Shown here one piece after another: positions 10,854 through 24,290 of a stretch of 64,000 nt of DNA. A program made the translations under genes and the position numbers. Positions within the stretch are counted from its first letter, which is position 1. Each line of letters starts with the position of its first letter. The stretch is from Plenodomus lindquistii. Taxonomy: Eukaryota > Ascomycota > Dothideomycetes > Pleosporales > Leptosphaeriaceae. The DNA lies in assembly GCA_025504975.1 (NCBI GenBank), contig JANUWI010000011.1, positions 372,001 to 436,000 on the forward strand, given 5' to 3'. Under the pieces are notes generated by a model. The model worked only from the letters and a program-made list of their open reading frames with translations, was not told the origin of the DNA and ran no database searches.

Positions 10854-12488
10854 TCATCCCTCTTCGCTGTCTCTGCTACTGACTTCCAAAATGCGCCCTG
10901 TCTTGCGTTTCTTCCTTTCCCTTCCCTTACCACCGACATATTGCCCCTGACGTCCCCTCTCCTCCTTCTCCTGTTCAAAATGCGTCAACATGTGCCTACA
11001 CCTATCCTCCCAATTCCCACATTCATCCCCACAATCCCCACACTTCAACCCCCCTCTCGGCGTGAAATCTACTTTACTCTTCTGCAACATCTTTTCTGTC
11101 TCCTCTTCTCTGTGAATCTCCTTGACATGCCTCAAGAACTTGTCTTTGCGGTTGACCATGAAGGGGTTGTCCTTGTTGACGCTATAGCATATGCTACAAA
11201 GCCAGAGTTCCTGTGGCTCATGCGTTTCTTCGTGGCGCCGCCAGTCGAAAACTCGTGCTGTTTGGTACCCGCAGCCGAAAGTGCAGCGAAGGTGGCCTTT
11301 GTTCACGGTCCGGCGACCGTCGGTACGAGAGCGTTGGCGGCGACAGGTGTTAATGTATCGCTGCACGAGGTCGAGCATTGGAGTCGGGAGGTGCGCGCTC
11401 TGACAAGCCAGGCTGGACGAAGCAGGCGAAGTTTGCTTTCTGTCACAACGTGATGGGGAGTAGTTTTCGCGCTGCTGTGACGATGGAGATTGTCCCGTGT
11501 CTATAGTTGCGGTTTGTAACTCGTCGATGAAGTCGTCAACAATGTCGGCCGACGCATGAACGAGTAGGGCCAAGGCTCCTGTGGAGCTCCCACGACTCTG
11601 CGGTACTGTGTGGAATCGTGCAAAGTCATTATACCATGTCCTTATAAGGTTCCTTTGTGTTTCGGAGAGGGCTGGCGTGCCGCACTGGTGTGTAGTAACT
11701 GCTCTTACTATGCCGCCTTCTGTTTCGCTCAACGCGCTTGCAGTGTGAACAGAGCTGATTGCATCGGAGCCACCGCTTGCGCTTCGTTTATGTGGATACC
11801 CGTGGCGTCCTGACTGCGTCGAACGCCGCTTACTTGGAGGTGACGTTTCGTCTTCATTTGCAGTGGGAGAACGGTATCGTTTCTTCTTCATCGATTTGAT
11901 AGTGGACGTTTCAAGTCGAGTGTTGAGTTCCGACAGGGCACTGTCTCTTTGGCTAGAGTCGGACAGAGGGGAATGCATGATGCTCTTTTTCCGACATTTG
12001 GTGACAGATGTGGTAGATTCTTGTAACCTACGTTGATTTAGCTGGAAGTCCTACTCAATTCTCTGAGTAAGATCATGGGGATGTGACTGAACGTAAGCAT
12101 CCAGTTTCTCTTGAAGTAAGTGAGGCTGTCCAGATTGAATGGAGGTGTCCTCGTCGTGGAGACTATACTGAACCAATACATTAGCTCCACATGTAGATTG
12201 GGCGAAGTTGGGCATCAATGCCTCATCCAAAAATCGAGCTTAATCAGGCTGGTCTAGCATAAGAGGCAGTCAGCTCACCGAAAAGTCTGGCTGGAACGAG
12301 GTCTGATGAGACGGAGATGCGTATTGTGTAGGCGCGGTCGGGTACACCGGGTTGATGCAGTCATTCCCGCATTCCCAGAAGTACGTTGGTAATCCACTCC
12401 CTTCCTGGTACGGCCTTCTCTCCTGTGAGACACTTTGTTCATGGGTCCCTTCAGACACAAGACTTGTGGAAAATGAGTGGTGGAACAT
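10854..12488 (-). CDS. C2H2 zinc-finger protein, putative transcription factor
   Basis: The model uses exons 12488-12279, 12167-12055 and 11982-10854, giving 483 residues. The donors are GTGAGC (strong) and GTAGGA; the second acceptor (AAAAAGAG) is weak. The main exon carries three C2H2-like fingers at about residues 341-362 (CTFGC...HEETH), 370-398 (CSIC...HVKEIH) and 421-442 (CGDC...HMLTH). They are preceded by a basic KKKRYR segment that may be a nuclear signal and a Ser-rich region with ALSETQRNLIRTWY. The finger sequences are irregular, as in fungal families of this type. If the upstream exons are wrong, the protein starts at the ATG at 11978 (374 residues). A further exon upstream (12724-12544) is possible; see findings. 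Confidence 0.65.
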
Positions 12489-13278
12489 GATTGGTGGTTG
12501 TCGGCCGACAGCGTGGCAGAGAACTAGCTCAGCGGGGTGCTACCCTGGCCAGTGGACACCAAAATCGAGGAAGTTCCGTATGCGAATGGACCAAACCCTT
12601 GGGTATCACGTGGAAGTGGTGGTGCTTCCTGGGAAGTGTCATTCCTGAAGAGAAAAGCGTCCGTGCAAGTAGAGGGTACAGGCGGATAGATCACTGGATC
12701 TCCCATGTCATTATATATGGGCATGCTGTTTGGGCGTCGCCCACGCCCACGCCCACGCCCTTTCACTGTCCGTAAGGCAAAGTCTATTTCTGAATTACTT
12801 GCCCTATCCACCTTCGTGTGCTACGCCTCAACGCAGTCTTGCCACATATCAATATTGACTTCTGGACCTCTAAAAGATATCGATACTGGTTGAGACCTCG
12901 AACCTATCCAAACGTGTTTCATGTAGATCTTAAAATCCAAGTGCAAACGAAAGCACAAATCTCTAGTTGAGCAGTTCCGGTGGGCAGTGATCGTCATTGA
13001 CTTGAAGCGTGCCATGGCCCACATGTAGAGGTATATACCACATGGGTCGCATGCATACGTGATTCCATAGTGATGCCGTAGGCTCCAGTCCAATTAATTG
13101 GAAGCAAAGTCGCAACACAGCTATTTTTTACAGGATTCCTTGCTGCGATAGGCTGCCCTATTAGTAAACCTGCGGCAAGGCGCATGCGGAAGCATCTGGA
13201 GCACGGCCTAACGCCCCCATTGTCTGGACCGGGGAATCCAGAGTAGTTCAAAATGGTCGCAAGGAACAGCAGCAAGTC
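12489..13278. other. Intergenic, possible extra 5' exon of the C2H2 gene
   Basis: The left part (12544-12811) is open on the minus strand and could be an additional first exon of the C2H2 gene. A CCCACG hexamer run at about 12737-12760 encodes RGRGRGRR in that frame. The rest is the 3' flank of ALG10. Confidence 0.4.
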
Positions 13279-15149
13279 TTACCAGATGAACCGCTGCTTG
13301 TTCCCAGGTTCACTGGGCCAACTAAATGTCCGGTACAGAAATGTATACGATACAGCTGCGTTGATAGCTAACAGCCACATGGTCTCGAGGACCAATCGCT
13401 TGTCATACACTGTTTTTCCATTCGAGGGATGCTGTAAAAGTGAGGCTGGTGTGCAAGGCACATGCAGACGCCACGTGATCCAATGGATGATGAAATAACG
13501 AGGCTCGACTAGAGGAGCTGTAACTACAGACAGCGCACCCGTAGCCAACCAAATAGTAATGAAGCTGATTTGGGGCTGAGTAGGGGCAGCCTCGTCGTTG
13601 ATTGGCCTGGAATTGAGCTGGGGATTCCCGCCCTCTTTGTCACTGGCTGGAGAAGCGAGAGCTTGGAGGACCAACCACGCGCATATGTAGTATACGGGGA
13701 CAGCGAGGTATTTCAGGGCTGGCCGAAGGCGGATGAGTCGGAAAATGTAGAATAAGTAATGTCGGTTGTCGCCCATGGAGTATGGATGTATAAAGGTGTT
13801 GAAGTGGACTGCAACGGATGCACCGATTAAGAAAACAACAGAGACCAGAAGAGTTGGTCGCAGTGAGACCTTGCGGGCATAGAAAGCTTCATTACATATC
13901 GACTGAAGTCTTGGTGGTAGGAAGGGAACAAAAGGTCGAAGAAGGGGCCCCACCAGTAGTGGCCATGAGAAGAATGCGATATACGGCCAAACGTAGAGGA
14001 ACTGCGGGATGTGTATCATGGCAGTGTGTGCAGATTTGTCGCCTATCAACATCAGTATGATAATCCTTGTGTCTGACGCTCGTACTTACCGAGGACAACG
14101 CTCCCATTCCAGAAAACAAAGCCAGCGAACAAGACCAGGAGGGCGATATACGGCAAGGCGGTTCGAAGTACCAGGACAGGCCTCCTAAGAATCGCCATGA
14201 CTAGCGACAATGCAAACAAGATGTAGTCTGAGTGGGTGTTAGCTCCGTAGTCTCCCCGAACACGTTTGGAGTTGTCAATGTACCCTGCGGTCCCGCCTCT
14301 TGAAATGCGCAATCATATACTAAGCCCTCACTCCAGCTCTTTTGAAGCCCGATCCTCGTATTCTCTGGTGCACGACTTGACTTGGAACCTCCGTCTCTTT
14401 TCAAGGAATTGACTACGCTGAGTCCAGCCGGGAAAATTGCTACCCAAAAAATATTTGTTTGTCGGAACCATAGTGACATGAACCCAAGGATTGCGACCAT
14501 GAACTTATCAGACATGCTCTGGGCTACTGAGCCAGCTCGAAGGGTGTAGTAAAAGGTGCAGACAACGAGGAGAGTAGACAGGACATCGGTGTAGTATAGC
14601 GCAGAGAAAAAGAACAGTGGCGGAAACAGAGCAATGTTGAGTGCAGAGTGAGCGTCCAGTAGTCTTGTTGGGTCTTCCTCGATAGACTCTGCTTTGAACA
14701 ATCTATCACTTTGCCTACCTCGAGCTCGCAACCGTCGTAGTACCCCATAGCTCAAAAGTACAAGGGCGCACAGAGATATGGTATTGAGGATTCGCAGTGA
14801 TGAAGTATCGCATCCTAATAGTGGCTTTAGAAAGCGGCTCACTAGGTATCTGCAAGTGTAAGCTGACAGTCTGACTATTGAAGCACGGAGTTGACCCTAC
14901 AATCCTGGTGGTGTCGTGATCTTTGGATCCCACGTGTAATCGCCATTACAGTATTTCTGCGCTTGAGATATATGAAAATACTCATCCTGGAGGCCATTCA
15001 GAATCTGTTTCTATCAAGGCGAACAGCATGACGCTTACAAGATACATCTCCGGTACAAGTCTAAGAACAGTCGAGTACCACGAGGATGCGAGGCCGATTA
15101 TAGCACTCAAAGCTAATGGGGCTGGATATGCCCGAAGTAGGGAGGACAT
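13279..15149 (-). CDS. ALG10: Dol-P-Glc:Glc2Man9GlcNAc2-PP-Dol alpha-1,2-glucosyltransferase (Alg10)
   Basis: This ER membrane enzyme adds the third, terminal glucose to the lipid-linked oligosaccharide used for N-glycosylation, with dolichyl-phosphate glucose as donor. Five exons (15149-15039, 14986-14901, 14849-14332, 14284-14090, 14042-13279) with four introns of 47-52 nt give 557 residues. All phases agree, and the family landmarks fall across the junctions: VPEMYLDEYFHISQAQKYC near the N-terminus, WDPKITTPPGLY, LWFRQTNIFW in the middle, VVLGDKSAHTAMIHIPQ, and the C-terminal QRFIW. Many hydrophobic spans are present. The start is the first ATG; an earlier in-frame GTG is ignored. PSF2 is transcribed divergently about 0.56 kb away. 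Confidence 0.93.
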
Positions 15150-15713
15150 GTGAGCCTTTGTAGACACCCAATTCGAATAGAGCGATGAAGGAGTCGATGT
15201 TGATGGTCAATGGTTGAAACAGAGCAGCGCTGGACGAGAGTCAATACTAGGGGCGGTCCGTCATTTATGTTACTTAGTAGTCAAGTTATCTGTCGTTGTC
15301 ATTCGTCGTTAAGGGTGACATAGGTGACACGCACATACCTGTGCACGTACCTACCCACGTGACTACTAGTCCTTTATTGTAGTAGCGTAATGAAAATGGA
15401 GAGTACACGCGCTCGTGTCACGTGTCCTCTTGCTCAATACCTGCTAGGTAGAAGTCGCTCAGGGCTACACTAAATCCCGCCTAGATGTAACAACGATAGG
15501 TTCAGTATGTCACTTATCATCGTCATAAATGTTAATTGTCCAACAAGACGTGTGTTATCACCGTCATTCGTCGTTATTTATTACAATTAACGACAACTGG
15601 ACAAAGACCCTGACGGAAATGCGCCTAAACCCAATCCAGCTAGGTACCACAGCGCGTCTCCAGCGTCCGAAACCTCGACAACATTTCGCGATCACATCGT
15701 CACGCGTTGCATC
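15150..15713. promoter_or_regulatory. Divergent promoter region between ALG10 and PSF2
   Basis: This 0.56 kb stretch serves both genes. It holds several short repeats: the 14-mer GTCATTCGTCGTTA occurs twice (about 15299 and 15562), and GTTAATTGT/ACAATTAAC form an inverted pair at about 15531 and 15582. CACGTG-type boxes lie near 15354 and 15420. The roles are inferred only. Confidence 0.45.
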
Positions 15714-16568
15714 ATGGCATTGCCCCTCCCGCCGGGCTTGACGCCCCCGGAAATTGCCTTTTTGTGTGAGATGGAGCTTGTCACGGTCATCCCCCGCCAG
15801 AGACTGGATAGGTTGGAGCTACTGGGTGTATGAGTGCCCCTCCACCCCGCCATGCGCCCAGCCATATGCTGCTTTCCGTGATAGTTCAGAGGGCTGATGG
15901 TGTCGTAATAGGGTCCTATCAAGCCTCTCAATCCACCACACAGGACCAATGTTCCGCTCTGGCTTGCCCTCCTACTCAAACGTCAACGCAGGGCAAATAT
16001 ACTACCACCGCCATGGCTGAATACACACTCCCTCACGGCCATTCTCGACCACGAAATCGAGCATGGCGAGACGTTCTCCCCTCCGCCACGACTGCCACCG
16101 CAGCCTTCGAACAACACGTTCCCCATATCACCTCCCTTCCTACCCAACTCCATTGCGGATGCTGCGCCAGACGCCCTCCCCTATCACTGGCTCGAGCTGG
16201 GCGAGATGCTGCTCGAAGCTGCCTCAGACGACTTTGAAGAATCAGACAACGTGCGGAAGCTGCTACGGGGGCTGAGAGAAGTTAGGATGGCAAAGCTCAG
16301 GAGCGGGGTCGAGGTCCTGGATGCTGGAGGCGGCGTCAAGATGAACGGCGTAGGAGGCATGGAGATTGGTGAGGGCAGAGCCTTTGTCACTGGAGTCATT
16401 GATGGCTTGAGGTGGGGAGTCTACTGCCCTATTGCATGACTTGTTTGGCTGATGTGCTACAGAAAAATCGCGGCTTCTCAAGAACAGCAACGAAAGGATC
16501 GAGATCGCGTTGAAGAGGAGAACGGCTCTGGCACCGCATATGACGACGATGAAATGGACATGCAATAA
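15714..16568 (+). CDS. PSF2: GINS complex subunit Psf2
   Basis: Psf2 is one of four subunits of GINS, which joins Cdc45 and Mcm2-7 in the replicative helicase in the nucleus. Exons 15714-15827, 15912-16411 and 16463-16568 give 239 residues, with introns of 84 and 51 nt. The N-terminal MALPLPPGLTPPEIAFLCEM and the TVIPRQRLDRLELLGGPIKP-like stretch (interrupted by intron 1) match the B-domain start of the family. The very conserved PLWLALLLKRQRRANI element follows, then HWLELGEMLLEAASDDF and a helical segment NVRKLLRGLREVRMAKLRSGV. An acidic tail (DDDEMDMQ) closes it. The length is typical for fungal Psf2. Confidence 0.95.
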
Positions 16569-19500
16569 GAATCCAGACACGAGACTCTTCCGACTTGCAT
16601 GCGTCCACCAGCGCTGCTCTGCAACGTGGTAGCAAAGGTTAGCAGCTGGCATTGCTTATGCTCAAGTATCACCATGCACTAGCCGCCGAGGGCAGTGATG
16701 TGATGACAAGCGCAGTGCAAGCTGATAGTGTGACACTGCATTTGTCACAATGCATCGAAAGTCGTGGCAATCACCGTCGCACGACATTTCTGCAACGCGT
16801 CCAGCACTGTCACCCATGCAAAAGTGGGTTGCAATGAATGCAGTGGCGTTCAAAGCTCGTCTCAATGAGCGTCGATACACTTGCGCCACCATCCCGGATA
16901 TCTCAAATACGCATACCAATTACGCATCATGCAAGCCAAGCACAACCGCCTCCGGCCCCTTCGGATCCGCAACAATCGGCCCATATTAATGTTTATCAGA
17001 GCGGTGGTCCGGTGGACCCTAACGAAGACCCTAACCGGCAACTGTGATATTGCGGAGTGGTGTTACAACACTGCCGAAGTCATGGGCAGCTGCTGGTCCC
17101 GATTCGCGCGCAAGGGGCATCCCTGGTGTCGGGATGTCAGAACCCTTTCCATCGGGCCGCACGACGTTGCGCGGCATTGTCAACGGCTTACGCAGCGCCT
17201 CCAGCGGGGAGATCCAGTGTATCTACGTCTTACGAGATGTATTTCCTGCGATGGCAGATGAGTGGGTGGCTCACCCGTCTTACAGCCTCGTCTGGACCTT
17301 TTGTCTCGGTGCGAAATGCGCTATTGAAACAGGATAACCAACACTTTATGCTACATGTGCTATTCATGGCGGTGGACAATATACAGTACTTGTACGTCCG
17401 CACAGTGGTGCTTTGGCCGGACGATATGGATATATCGGCCCATGTGGAACAAACACGTCGTCAGCTCCAGAACCAACGAGCAGGTGAAGCGCAGTCGGGA
17501 TATTCTTGATCCGCCAAAATCGTGGCAACGACAGAAGACGGCAAAGGCCCGTGTTGTGTGCCTGTATACACATGTGCGACGGCGGCCAATGGTCGCATGT
17601 ATAACGGTTCGTCTTGACCGTGGATAAACAAAGACGCAATTATTGATGATCACTCTATGCCTGTCATGCAAGCTTTGAACCATGAGTCCGTGATGTGTCA
17701 GACGTCAATCGCGTTTGAGCGGTTTCCTAATTGATAAGGTTCCCGTGTCTGCATCGTGTCAGACGCGCGTGTCTTGACTCGTTGGCGACCCACAATTGTC
17801 CAACGGGCCCCTTTGACAAAATCGTATATCTTCCCAGATGACAAGTCAGTACATGACGCTATGGTGCTGGGTTGGACCTTGATCTCTACCACGTGCAAGC
17901 CATTCGTGAGGGGTGGACCTTGCGAGGGCTATTTTTGCAGTTACATACAATGATCGTTGTGAATTATCGTGTGGGCTGACCCTAGACGGTCGACTCGTGA
18001 TTGTTATTGTTTATTGTAACGGAAGGATTGTCAGACTTTGTCGACGGCGACGTTGGACACGTAAGCCGATATGAGAGTTTGGCTTGTCTATAGTAATGTT
18101 GGAAAATGCACTAATAGAGCCTTGCCCATATCAAAGCCACTACATTCTGTTCGACACATGTGATGGCTCTGCGTTTTGGCAATCTCGGTCCTACTCGATG
18201 CATGTGATACCAATCAGCAAATCAACATGACATAAAATGCGGTTCCGCGCCACCAATCACAAGTAATGCAGCGCTGCATTTTCGGCCTCGGCCGTGTTAC
18301 ATCTTGACGAAACGGGAGTCTCCAGGCTCTGGCTCTTGGTGGCCTGAGGAGAGTGCCTGTCGATCTTCGGTGATATTCAAAATGCACCAGCGTCCAGGTG
18401 CCGGTTCCAGAAGATGTGAGATTGATAATCGATTGTAATGGCATGTAGCGCGGCACGGCGCCATCGAGTCTAGGGATTTGGGTGTTGATCAATACACACC
18501 AGTGACCGTATGGAGTAAGCATATCCCAAATGCAGTGAGCCTCCAACTTTCACACCAATCGCAAGCTTCACTGCATGACATGAGACGGTGCTACAACTGG
18601 CACCAGCGGGATAGATGCGAAAGCAGAACTGACTCGCCAGTCTGCGATGGGATCCATGGGTAGACTGCTGTGACATGTGTGAAGGATACGGTTCAAGCAG
18701 GGCATACCCAGTGCAATATCGATTTCGAGGACAAGGCCTTTTTCCTGTCTGGTTGTTGATTCCCGGTGTGATGGAACGAGTGGGTATCGTGCGTCGACAT
18801 CCGATATGGTACCACCATACCTACTGGGAGCATGAAATCGTCCACGTGTTGATTCTCCTATTGAACGAATCCGTTGATCAGTGAACCGGGTAGTTGAGAA
18901 TGTACATGGTACATCGAAAACGTAACGTGATGCGAGAGACGAGTCGCGTGACGGGCTTCTACTCGACCACAATCCAAACCCGTGCCTTTCAAAAGTCAGC
19001 GTGAGATATTAGCAGGCCATAAACAACCTACTATAGTAAGGTGCTCGTGCAGCACAAAACAAACCAACGGCTGATGTTCCTCGGTCCCACGTCTCTCGGC
19101 CCTACTCTTCTGTTGCATGTGTTGTAACTTGTAACTTTGTGCGTGATTCCCATGCCCCCAACACCCCGGATTGATCCTCATCGCATCTTGCGCTCACCAT
19201 CCATGCTCCTCTTCGCTTGACAATCTGCAATAGCAAGCCAGGGTGGCGATATCATACATCGACAGCAACGCTTTAGAATTTCCCCTTCCAGAGCATTTCC
19301 ACTGCTTCTGGGCAGAGAGGGTGGGTATCGAGACGCCATTTGCAACTGATCTGATACCAGCTTTACTACAGAGACTAGATTGAGGGGATTAAGAGTCGCA
19401 TTGAATTTTCCTCGAATCGGCAAGTAAGACGTATCGCCGGTACTGGGACTGATTCGGGGAGGTAAAACGTGGGGTTGCAAGATAGCGGTAGGGATTGAGT

Positions 19501-22500
19501 GGGAAGCGAAACGAATGTGCATTGATATGGCTGTACCGTGGTGATCAATTTGCTGTTCGGCATGCGTAGCGAAAACAGTGTTGTGATTGATTGTTTGAGT
19601 TCGTGCAGTAACTCTCTTTAATGTACGTTTGATGCAGAAGTAAGGATGATGAGGTGTGTGTGGAAAGTTTGTGGAAATGCGTCCTGTGCATTATCAGCGT
19701 TGTGTAGCAGGTACTTGCATACGCGAATGTGCAAGTTGATTTCTTGACAACATCAGTCTTTGTGAACGGGGTATGGGGACGCCCTGCGCTACTTCTACAT
19801 AGTCACCGTGTGTTCGCATGGTATGGCCTCGGGTCAAGGATTCAGGGACGTTATCTCCACAGTCCCATCATCCGCCGCACGTCGATCTGACAACAGGATG
19901 ATGTCTGTTTGCCGTGCCACAATCGTGCATGGAGTGGCTATGGAGATGTGCCTCGTGTTGCTAAAAAGGGCTTGCAATCAGCCATGCCACGGGCGATGCC
20001 CAACAAACCACGCCGCATGCCAAGTTCTCCGTGCGGCGTCCTGCAATTGAAAATCCTACGGACGCAATCGAACGGCGCAGTAAGAACACAGCTGAGGCAC
20101 ACGAACGCCTTTGCGACCACTACGTCATTGTATGCTGACGTCTATGTTGGGAAGCTTCAACTCCATGAGCCAGCCAGGCCTGGCCAGACGCACGTCGTAT
20201 TGGAGGCGTCTTTTTCGTTTCGAGCTGCTCCGGCATCCGAAGGGCGTTCGTCTGCTTCGCGTTCGCGTTCGCACTCAAATAAACGTCGGCGTAGCCGTCT
20301 ATGGTCTGCGGACAGCGAACATTAGGTTGATGTAAGCGAGCGGTCGTGGGCGTTATCGATCAAGAGGCAGACTGCACCGGACATCATCCAGAGGTACATC
20401 CAATGCAGTGCCCCGATCACGGATGTTGACGAAGTCTAAAAGGTTGAGGATGCAAGATGCGTATGCAAGGGGCACGCACACGAGCACAAGGGGCTTGCGC
20501 GGAAGGCGCCCTCGCCTCGCTTAGTTGCCAGCCGTTTGCAACGATTTGTGTGGGATTCCAATGGGAAAGTAAGAAAGGTGGCTCCTTACAAATGGCAACG
20601 TTCTGTCTGGACTCCAGTATCAAAGTGGACTGGTTTTCTCACTTGCAGGAAACCACTGTGTTCTGGTACCAAACTGCGAAGATCGAAGGCCAGCTGAAGC
20701 GATACGATGCCCAGGTTTGTTAGTGTTGATGTGATGATCAGCGTTCGTCCAGTGAGATGTAGTTATTTGCGGTGGTATTCCGCAGCGAACTTTGAATCAG
20801 GTGCATGTTGTTGTGCTTCTGGAAGAAACTCCACGTTGGATGAAGGCCCTTGGAGAGAAGGAGTACTTTGCCGCGATCCCCGGACACTGGTTCTGATCCT
20901 GCAGTAATCCGTTCTTTGACGCGTTGCATTATCGACCGGATGACCCGATATTACAGGACTTGCAAATCTCAAGCCAATCAATATGGAGCTGTCGCCCCTG
21001 CCATTGTTTAAGACCCACCAAGTAACCACGCCGCACTTTTGCATACTCATACCAAGTTACGAACGTCTTCACAGGGTGCTCGCTAATCGGATTTCGTCGT
21101 TGTGGAAGAGCGGACTGTGGGACAATGCGTCTCGACTCTCGAAGACATGAAAATCGGCGTTTTGCATCGGAGTTGTGACCGTAACACAACGCACGTCGGT
21201 AGCCCGTGCAGCTGACATTGTGGGGTATAGATGTTACGCAGGCGTGTGTAAAAACAGACCACCTCCTCGGTCATGATGTTGCTTGAGTTATGTTGGTCAG
21301 ATATTGGAACGAGTCAGTAGCTTTCTTTCTTTATAAGCAAGGCCAAAAGGTGTTGAATCTGCTTGATATGCATACTGGCTCGGCATGGGCTGCGCGGGGA
21401 TCGGGAGCGATTCGCTTCCCCGGTGGATTTAAGTTTGCTCATGGGTACAATACTCTAGTACGTATGTAGCACCTCATTTTGTGTTTCAGATCCGGTCCAG
21501 CCCGATGGAGCGCCCGGAAGCTGTAAGAAGGTTTATGGCGAACGCCCCAACACGGTCGAGAGGGCCGGGTGTGTCTAAACTGGCAAGAAGCTAGTTGAGT
21601 ATTGTATTTTACACCTGTACTTATAGCTGTACTGCTCCAATGTCACGCCTTCTAGGCAGAGCTTTATTTCCTATAGTAAACTAGATTCTAGAATGAATTA
21701 AAAGGTCGCAATGCAGCATCAGGTTACTCTCATTGTGCTTCATTGACCATGCGCAACACATGTTGGTGGTCGTGCATGCTGTCGATCGCGGGATTGGTAC
21801 GGGATACCCAGGGCAGATCGTCTGTTTGTTGGGCTTAGCACAATTGGGTAAGCTTTTTACAGCGTCTGCGCAGAGCGGCTCGCGTCCTTGTAGGTGTAGC
21901 GTCCGGATACACCACCGCAGCAAAGCTCATTCGTGGAGCATGCTGAGATACAGTTCTGTCACCCTACAGTGGCATGATGCTATCTGCTCCCAGTTAGATG
22001 GCAAGTGAAAGGTTCCATAGTATCGATGGCTGATAGACTAGTAAGGATGCGAGGCGCTGTGCCTACGGGTACACCCTGTAGACTTGTCCGACAGGGATAG
22101 CCCATTCAGTCGCGGACATTTACCATATGATCGGCGTGTGATTCAAAATAACAAAGTTGACATGGTGTCGACCAGTCTACAATAAACAAGATGGGCCTGG
22201 CGCATGGTTGCTCAGGAATAAGATGGCAGCGGATATCATGACTTGGTTACTGACAAGACCGGGAGCAGAGCGATGCTTGGCAACCGTATCCGTAATCCAG
22301 ATGCTAATAGGCAGGTGGTAGCAGATATCGCACTACTTTATATGTGGTATGTTTGGGCTGCACTCTAGTGACGGCCGTGTTGGGCATACGAAGTTGTTCG
22401 AGACGGTTCTGCTTTCTAAAGTCAGCGTGCTGCTATGTACACAGGGTTGAGTGCATGTGAGAACTGCAACCCCACCAAGCCCCCCCCGCCTATTACTGTA

Positions 22501-24290
22501 GAGTGGTAGATAGCTTGGAGAGGGACAGGCTCTCGCTGTCGGGAGTATGCTGTGTAGAAAGATGAGGCTTGCAGCGCGGCAGGCATTGGTCAAAAGCGTG
22601 GGAAGAAGAAACACGTGCAGTATCGTGGCCAATGAGCACACACCGGCAGCAGGACGGGCGACGATAGCGGATTCCTTTGGACGCGCTGAGGGTTGCCAAC
22701 TTGCAACCGGGGATCGTGTGCCGCCGGCACAAATCTCGCTATGGCTAGCGGCAGGCGAGCATGCAGGCGATCGCTGCCACATGCAGGCCTCGAGTACCTG
22801 TCCACTAGTACCACCCGGGAGAGGGTCGACTCAGAGGGAACGCGGTGGGGGCGCCGGGGCGGTCGAGCCTCTGGCTGCGGCGTGCTCACTGCTGCAGGTC
22901 CTGGCCCACGCCTCTGCTGTCACCTGTGCGTGGGCAGTTCGCATGCAGGCGACGGCATGCACCCGTGCGGTTGTGCAGCGCGAACCATGCCGTGAGATGG
23001 GCTGCCGTGACGTCGTCGGGGCGCTGTCTGTCCCAGCCGCACGCGTCCAGTCGGCCAGCAGTCACGATGCTCAACGCCCTGTCGTAGCTAGAGTATATCC
23101 AACCATGTATGCATGTATGTACTACTCCATGTCCCTAGCCCGGGGAAAAGTCAGTGGCTCCTAGCACGGATCAGCATCGCGACTATCCCACTCCAGCACA
23201 CGGTTCGAGCTTGGCCGCGACGCCGCAGGCCCACCACCAACACCCCCTGCCTCAGCACACACCCCTGCCGCGTCCTGACAGAACGCCCACCCCTGGTCAG
23301 TGAGGCTTCACGTCGCAGGCGGGCCGAGGGCCTGCAGGCTGCATGCTCCGTCGACATGGACGAGCAACCACGCCGCTGCTCAGCGCTGCCTTTGCCATAA
23401 CCGCCCTTCCTTCTGCGCTGCTGCACCTCGCGGCCTGCACTCGACCGTCACCACTGTTTGCCGGCCAGCGCGTCTATTTGCTTTTACATAGTCTACTCTA
23501 GTCGCTCCTTCCCTCGCTTGCGCCGCTCCTACCTCGCAAACACTCGACCGTTTGGAAGGCACCTGCCGCCTGCCACCTGCCACCTGCCACCTGCCATCTG
23601 CCACCCCACGTCTGCTCCCTGCAGCATTGCACGACTGGCCCTTGTCGCCCACCACTCCTCCCTGCTCCTCTTCCACTTCCTCTTCCTCTTCCACTTGCAC
23701 TTGCACTTCCTGTTATTGCCCGTAGAAAGGACCACGCTGCTGCACCCCGCCCATCCCCCATCCACGTCTGTCCCTCCCTAGCATTCTTCCGCAATTCCAC
23801 TGCACCCCTCGACCAGACCGTCTCCGACTTCTCCACTTCTTGCTTGGCCCGCCCTCGCTCGTGTGCCATCTCTGCGTAACAGCATCGACGCCTGTTCCAA
23901 TAGGTAACACTTCCTCCTCCTTCACCAGCATTCACGCTATCCTGGGGCGCGTGCTAGTCATTGTCGCAACAGCTAGGTCACGCTCCATTTGTTGCCTTGC
24001 GTCAACCTCTCCGCATTCCTAGCCGGCGTCTTGACGGCAGCTTCGTCATTCCTCACTCTTGGCTTGCATACAATAATAACACAAACCCCAGACCAACATC
24101 GTCACTCCATTGCCCGCCTCACCAGGTCTGATGCCAAGGTCGGCAGCCTGTACTCCAACAACCCGACGCTGAGCAGCTTTCTTTTCAATTCGTCAACCGT
24201 CCTTCTCCTGCTGCCTCTAGATGCTAGCGACGCGTGTCGCAGATCCCGCGACACCTAGAGAGCGACCCGCCTGTAGGGACTGACTTGACC
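16569..24290. other. 7.7 kb gene-free stretch
   Basis: No gene could be supported despite many short open frames, the longest being about 205 codons at 22547-23164 in a very GC-rich part. Frames overlap in several phases, lack conserved motifs and do not join through plausible introns. Base composition looks near average, not strongly AT-rich, so heavy RIP is unlikely by eye. The right ~1.2 kb is C-rich and looks like the promoter and leader of the RasGEF gene. Confidence 0.5.
23564..23605 (+). repeat. Tandem heptamer TGCCACC array
   Basis: Six consecutive heptamers, four of them exact TGCCACC and two with one change (TGCCGCC, TGCCATC), lie about 0.7 kb before the RasGEF start in a C-rich leader. 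Confidence 0.9.

Noticed and set aside
17057..17509. 150-codon frame in the gene-free stretch
   Set aside because: A second frame is open over the same bases and neither shows a motif or joins to neighbours through plausible introns.
22547..23164. 205-codon open frame before the RasGEF gene
   Set aside because: It lies in very GC-rich DNA where several frames on both strands are open together; Ala/Arg/Cys-rich with no motif and no supporting spacing.
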